From the NCBI GenBank assembly GCA_015698045.1, contig BLAL01000228.1:1-64000 (forward strand): DNA of 64,000 bases, in the 5' to 3' direction. Within the stretch, counting starts at the first letter, position 1; every line of letters starts with the position of its first letter. The notes under the pieces were generated by a model. The model was not told the origin of the DNA and did no database searches. It saw nothing but the letters and a program-made list of their open reading frames with translations. The position numbers were made by a program, and so were the translations under genes. This DNA is from Rhizophagus clarus (Eukaryota; Glomeromycota; Glomeromycetes; Glomerales; Glomeraceae). Below, one piece after another: positions 59,180 through 64,000 of this stretch.

Positions 59180-59770
59180 CTTGTAAGTCCTGGACCCCAT
59201 TGGTCACCATTTACATTTTTTTTTTCTTTAAATAGAAGTGTATAGGCGTGTACTAACCTTCTTTTTATTCTTTTTTTTTTATAGTTTCTGAACCTTTTTA
59301 GACACCAATTCAGACTGGTAAGTTAAATATATCTATTTTTTAATATAATGTATATAGACATGTATTAACCTTCTTTTTATTCTTTTTTTTTATAACTTTG
59401 GACTTCCCTTATTAAACACCATTTCAGACCGGTAAGTTATAAATTTTTTTTAAAAAAAAATAGGAGACGTGATTATTTATAAGAAATGTATTAACATCTA
59501 TTTTTACTTTTTTTTGCAGTTCTGACTTCTTCAGAGAGGCTTTCAGATAGTTAATTTTAAGAGAAGGTTCGCTATATAAAAAATGTGATAACATTTATTT
59601 TTTATTTTTGTAGGTTTTAGCTTCTTTGGAGGTAACTTTTAGATGGTAAATAAATTTCTTTGGGAAGAGTTTCGTCATTACCCATAAGAACCATATTAAA
59701 AGTTTCATCTTTTTAGTTTTATTTTGTATATATAGATAATGCTTCAGAGAGGACTTTTGGACAGTATATA
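59180..59770 (+). repeat. Tandem array of micro-exon-like units, ~96-118-bp period
   Basis: Five or six units each consist of a T-rich tract ending in AG or similar, a 31-36-base core, then a donor-like GT. Cores end at 59317 (then gtaagt), 59431 (then gtaagt), about 59549 (gttaat), 59645 (gtaaat) and 59763 (gtatat). The core consensus is ttctggact.ctt..gacacc, then attTcaga.g. An earlier copy lies near 59,187-59,214. Between cores, a tgtattaacnttctttttat phrase also repeats. The whole unit is therefore duplicated, splice-like signals included. Confidence 0.65.
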
Positions 59771-60282
59771 AATTTTTTTTTGGAAGTTTCTCAATTACCT
59801 CTAAGAAATGTACTAAACACTTCAAAACTTGTCTTGAGAAATATCTGTAGCTTTATAATTTTATTTTTTATTTTTTCTCTCAGTTGTAATTCTATCAATA
59901 AAGTTTATTTATAATAACGATCAATAATTATTGAATTAATAAAATGAGAAAATAATAAATTTCATATAAACATCTGGCTTCAAATATTGGAGAATTAGAT
60001 ATTGGGCTATATTAGGACCAATATTCGTCTAAAATTTACCTGTAACCTGCCTGATATGTGTCAAGAATGTAATGAAACTGCTTAAAGCTCCCCGACATGT
60101 TTAACTTTTACTTGTTTATTAGTAAAATAATATATATATTACGGATCATGTGGTGATAGTGATTATAACCAAAATTATGATGGCAAATTAACTAAATTAA
60201 AGTCCGTTAGGTCTGACTGTATTTTATTTACCATTAACATCTAATCTTTTAACCTTTATCGATCAATATATGACAACATAAC

Positions 60283-60408
60283 ATGTTTCCATGTGAAAAA
60301 TGTCTTTATGATAAAGAGATTTCTAAGTTTGCATACCGAGACTGTATTGTAAACTGTCTTTTAGAAGCTATTTTTTTTGGATCTCAGTCCTATAATTCAT
60401 ATACAAAC
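60283..60408 (+). CDS. Possible first exon, 42 codons
   Basis: I do not recognise it. An ATG at 60283 opens 42 codons reading FPCEKCLYDKEISKFAYRDC and then IVNCLLEAIFFGS, followed directly by GTAAGT. The four cysteines (CEKC, DC, NC) and the perfect donor make an exon plausible. No downstream exon in a matching phase was found in the next 350 bases before the secreted-protein relic starts. It may be an orphan exon. Confidence 0.3.
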
Positions 60409-60770
60409 GTAAGTATTATGTTTTCTTTATTATATTCTAAAAACATTCTTTAATAAATTGGTATATTGCATAGAAAATATATATGAAATATATACTACAT
60501 CATTAAATTTTGGGATGTAATTATAGTTATTAATTGATGGAATCATTTAAATACGTACAGTATAACCGTAGTGTTGAATACCACTCACTAATTTTTGTCT
60601 AACATTGTCAATTTAAAATTATAGAATTAATTGAATAATAATATTAGAAATTTTTAAATTTTTAAATATGTAAATCATATAAATCTTAAAATGAATAATC
60701 TTATAACCTAGAGAACGATACGAACTATACACACATAAATTTATATAAGATATTTATTATTTAAAGAAAC
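60409..60770. other. Spacer and likely promoter of the next gene
   Basis: AT-rich. tatataaga-like sequence near 60,742-60,750 lies about 25 bases before the ATG at 60771, too close for a standard TATA box; no better candidate was chosen. Confidence 0.35.
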
Positions 60771-61752
60771 ATGAAATTTCAAAATCTTCTTCTCTTTGCG
60801 TTATTCACGAATTTTGTATTACATGTTCAAGCTAACGGAAATGCTGAAGATTACAAGCAATGGAAACACGATTTTCCTAAAACCTGTAAAAAACTTTTAA
60901 AACTAATCATTGCAATAAATGTCAATCGTTAATGTGGGACCATTTCAAAAATCCTGGTCAATGTGCTACCGCTTTCAATCTTGGCCGTGATATTTATGAA
61001 GTTATCAAAGATTCCGATAAAGAACCAAAACCTTATGATTTTACATTCTTCAAGAAAGGCTTAAATAAATATTGCCATGAAGATTTCCATTGTACAAAAT
61101 ACAAGATGTTTGTAAACATGAATTAAGTGTCGAGTTTGATTGGAGTGATGATCCTAAAAATTTTAAAGATATTGCCGCTTACGCTGCCTATGGAACTTTG
61201 CTCACAATTACACTGAAATTCCTGGCCGAAAAGCTCTTTGTGTTAAAAACAATCATGGTGTTAATTTATAATTTTATAGCACATCTAACTTTAACGCTCT
61301 GTAGTGTATCTTAACGTAACATCTCTATTATATAGATTTCTGCAGTTATGAATTCGTTGAGAAACTCACTAAATGGATGAAGAAGAAAATGAACACCGAT
61401 CCAAAGGCTATTATATCCCATGACCTTAAATTCGTTATAAAAGGAGATGGAAAGAAAATTCGTATACCAAGATCATTCATTCATCTGCGATCCATGTTGG
61501 AGAAAGATGGCCAATATCTATGGTGATTACATGAAAGAACATAAATTGAAGAAATCTGTCAAAAAGGAATATTTGGGGATATCATCAAGATTAAAAGAGT
61601 TATATCTTCCACATTGTACTTACTATAAACGTGGTTTAGGTGAAATTTTGAAAGCTAGAGATTCTAAATTAAATAACGCAAATCCTGCTTTTAGCGTTTT
61701 AAGTCATCGTATGAATAAATTCCACTCTTTAGCAATTTTAAAATCTTTTTAG
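60771..61752 (+). pseudogene. Secreted cysteine-containing protein gene, frameshifted
   Basis: The ATG at 60771 begins with a clear signal peptide (MKFQNLLLFALFTNFVLHVQ then A). The product then reads NAEDYKQWKHDFPKTCKK, HCNKCQSLMWDHFKNPGQCA, KKGLNKYCHEDFHCTK, KHELSVEFDWSDDPKNFKDI, then HNYTEIPGRKALCVKN. An intron at 61258-61335 (GTGTTA..TATAG) splices in frame to DFCSYEFVEKLTKWMKKKMN. The rest reads FICDPCWRKMANIYGDYMKE and continues to a stop at 61750-61752. Frame changes are needed near 60,890, 61,115, 61,200 and 61,460, so it is broken at four places, two or more of them near short A runs. Regularly placed cysteines and the signal peptide suggest a secreted, disulfide-bonded protein of about 270 residues. 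I do not know the family. Confidence 0.6.
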
Positions 61753-62826
61753 ATGATTATCTATATAGATTATAAGATTATATAATTTTTTTTAGATTCT
61801 TTTTACACACAATTATTTTAGTTATTTAATTTATATGTTTCATTTATTAGTTTATCGCTTAAATTTTTCTTCATGAAATGCTATGTTTTACTTAAATAAA
61901 TCACATCAATAAATTCGTCCATAATCTTTAATTAAATTCGCAATTGAATATGTACATTTTTTTTTAACTCGGGGAAATTTATTACCAATAAATAAATACA
62001 TTAAGCAGCCATATGAATATAATATCTATCGATAGTAATTACTGATGACAGTGATATGATTATTACCGATAAAAATATTATCGTGTCGAATCTGGACATG
62101 TCTATTATTACGTGATCAATATAATAATGAGTCATTTTTTTTATGAGAAAACATTACTCACTTGAAGTCACTTTCTATATACAGTATTCGATAAATAATT
62201 TAAGCGTTACACCAATTGATTATGGATTATTATTGGTAATATTGATGTTATATTGTTATATAATTGCAAGTTTGCGAAATACGCGTCTAATTTGTTTATT
62301 CAAATTATAACTAAAATCTATAAAGGTGTCTCCATCCAAAATTTTTTTAATAAAAAAAAACTCTCTCTTCTCTATCTCCACTCTACGTTTTCTACACTTT
62401 ATCTTGTCTATATTCTTTCTCACTTTACCTTTTATCTTTTTTTTTATTATATTCCTTTTTTTTCGTTTTCGAGTTTAACTTTCTAGTTCATTCCTTTCTA
62501 TATTTTCTTCTTTTCGTTTTTACTTTCTAGTTCATTTCTTCCCTAGTTTGTTTTATTTCCGAGTACTTTTGTTGATGCTATGCACGGGTGGGATCTTACT
62601 TTTGTAAACCTGTTAGTACAAAATTTTCTGCAGTCCCACTACTGAGAATTTTTGGAACGGTATATATGAAGCACTAATATTTAAGATCAATATGCCATGG
62701 TAGGAATCCGCTAAGGTTAATTATTGAAGAAAACAAAATAAGAATGGAATATAGGCACTTGCTTCTAGTAAGCTCGTGGGTATCAGAGCACCATTATTGA
62801 TATCGATAGCAATGTTGTTTTCTTCT
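61753..62826. other. Possible promoter and pyrimidine-rich leader, no CDS
   Basis: tctataaagg near 62,320-62,330 is followed by about 220 bases of strongly pyrimidine-rich DNA (ctctctcttctctatctcca and similar). No long frame follows before the tandem repeat at 62827. This could be the start of a transcript or of a mobile element that continues past the window. Confidence 0.4.
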
Positions 62827-64000
62827 CCTATGTATTTAAAGATTAAGAAAACAGGTAATCCTTTTTTTAAAAAAATCTTATCCTGGTGGAGAGCATATTC
62901 ATGCTTTGGCTAGTTCAATTCTAGTCTAAGATCTCACGAGGTATCTCTCTCGTACAAAAAGAGTTTGTTTTGCAGTTTTATTAGTAAAAACGCCCTGGTG
63001 ATGTCTAGGTTTTACATCTGGTCACCATGAATAACGAGGTATCTCTCTCGTACAAAAAGGAGTTTGTTTTGCAGTTTTATTAGCAAAAACGCCCATTATT
63101 TCTGGTGATGTCTAGGTTTTACATCTGGTCACCAGTTGTAGTGAAGATCTAGACCACATGTGATCGTAGACGACCTTGGTTTATTGGAAACGTGATAAAC
63201 CCATAGCAAATGCCCTTGTCACCCGGCTGGTCAGCCATAGCATCCCTCTGAGTTTGCCGATTGGTGTTTGAGGTCATAGCTCTAGATAGATTCAGGTGTT
63301 TCTTTTCTTTAACCTGCTTCTTTTCTTTCTCCTATGTGTTTAAAAGATTAAGAAAACAGGTAATCCTTTTTTTTAAAAAAATCTTATCCTGGTGGAGAGC
63401 ATATTCATGCTTTGGCTAGTTCAATTCTAGTCTAAGATCTCACGAGGTATCTCTCTCGTACAAAAAGAGTTTGTTTTGCAGTTTTATTAGTAAAAACGCC
63501 CTGGTGATGTCTAGGTTTTACATCTGGTCACCATGAATAACGAGGTATCTCTCTCGTATAAAAAGGAGTTTGTTTTGCAGTTTTATTAGCAAAAACGCCC
63601 ATTATTTCTGGTGATGTCTAGGTTTTACATCTGGTCACCAGTTGTAATGAAGATCTAGACCACATGTGATCGTAGACGACCTTGGTTTATTGGAAACGTG
63701 ATAAACCCATAGCAAATGCCCTTGTCTCCCGGCTGGTCAGCCATAGCATCCCTCTGAGTTTGCCGATTGGTGTTTGAGGTCATAGCTCTAGATAGATTCA
63801 GGTGTTTCTTTTCTTTAACCTGCTTCTTTTCTTTCTCCTATGTGTTTAAAAGATTAAGAAAACAGGTAATCCTTTTTTTTAAAAAAATCTTATCCTGGTG
63901 GAGAGCATATTCATGCTTTGGCTAGTTCAATTCTAGTCTAAGATCTCACGAGGTATCTCTCTCGTACAAAAAGAGTTTGTTTTGCAGTTTTATTAGTAAA
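62827..64000 (+). repeat. Nearly identical ~505-bp tandem repeat, running off the window
   Basis: Units start cctatgtrtttaaa at 62827, 63331 and 63837 (periods 504 and 506); the third is cut by the window end. Copies one and two differ at only a few bases (for example gtcacccgg/gtctcccgg, gttgtagtg/gttgtaatg), so duplication is recent. Each unit contains an internal direct repeat of about 98 bases (gaggtatctctctcgtacaa at 62938 and 63036). Base composition is less AT-biased than the rest of the window. No reading frame spans a unit. Confidence 0.93.

Overview
The window looks like nuclear DNA of a very AT-rich eukaryote, most likely a fungus of the arbuscular-mycorrhizal type (Rhizophagus-like). 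This rests on the following: homopolymer-rich intergenic DNA, short GT..AG introns, TATA boxes, and remnants of families I associate with Glomeromycotina (F-box genes with an ILWKNPW motif, class-3 lipases, Top2/PIF1 debris, many transposon relics). The organism call is inference; no rRNA or tRNA gene or species marker was seen. Gene density is very low: over 64 kb I support only two apparently intact protein genes, and most other coding signals are decayed.

Region by region. 0-5.5 kb: a minus-strand ORF broken by one stop (2505-3098), then an extremely AT-rich block with a degenerate ~180-bp tandem repeat. 5.5-11 kb is a transposon cluster: a poly(A)-tailed retroposon with a perfect 17-bp target duplication (5493-5665), a probable 435-bp solo LTR (5878-6312), a palindromic MITE (6536-6881) and a 3.86-kb DNA transposon with 32-bp terminal inverted repeats and a decayed DDE transposase (7157-11012). 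11-18 kb holds no gene I can support. 18.3-21.4 kb has an unidentified multi-exon gene remnant, one arm of an inverted duplication, a lipase fragment and a MITE. 24.2-25.6 kb is an F-box pseudogene with two minisatellites.

The best gene is a secreted FAD-linked oxidase of the berberine-bridge-enzyme type (26552-28214, one intron), with MITE-derived tandem repeats just upstream of its TATA box. The second arm of the inverted duplication lies downstream (28475-29412), interrupted by a 277-bp MITE. 29-45 kb is mostly repeats, with a frameshifted retropepsin-like protease gene (37465-38072, minus) flanked by two other decayed fragments.

45-48 kb holds an OTU-like relic, a 997-bp inverted-repeat element, a hAT-type MITE and, shortly after it, a tiny gene for a 32-residue secreted peptide (47840-47938) with a clear TATA box. 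50.2-53.3 kb is a debris field: DNA topoisomerase II pseudogene, two PIF1-like helicase fragments and coiled-coil exon remnants. 54-62 kb has a foldback element, minisatellites, a GC-rich hairpin, an array of tandem micro-exon-like units (59.2-59.8 kb) and a decayed gene for a secreted cysteine-containing protein (60771-61752). The window ends inside a nearly identical ~505-bp tandem repeat. The genes do not form a pathway; the region reads as a repeat-rich compartment carrying two secreted-protein genes.
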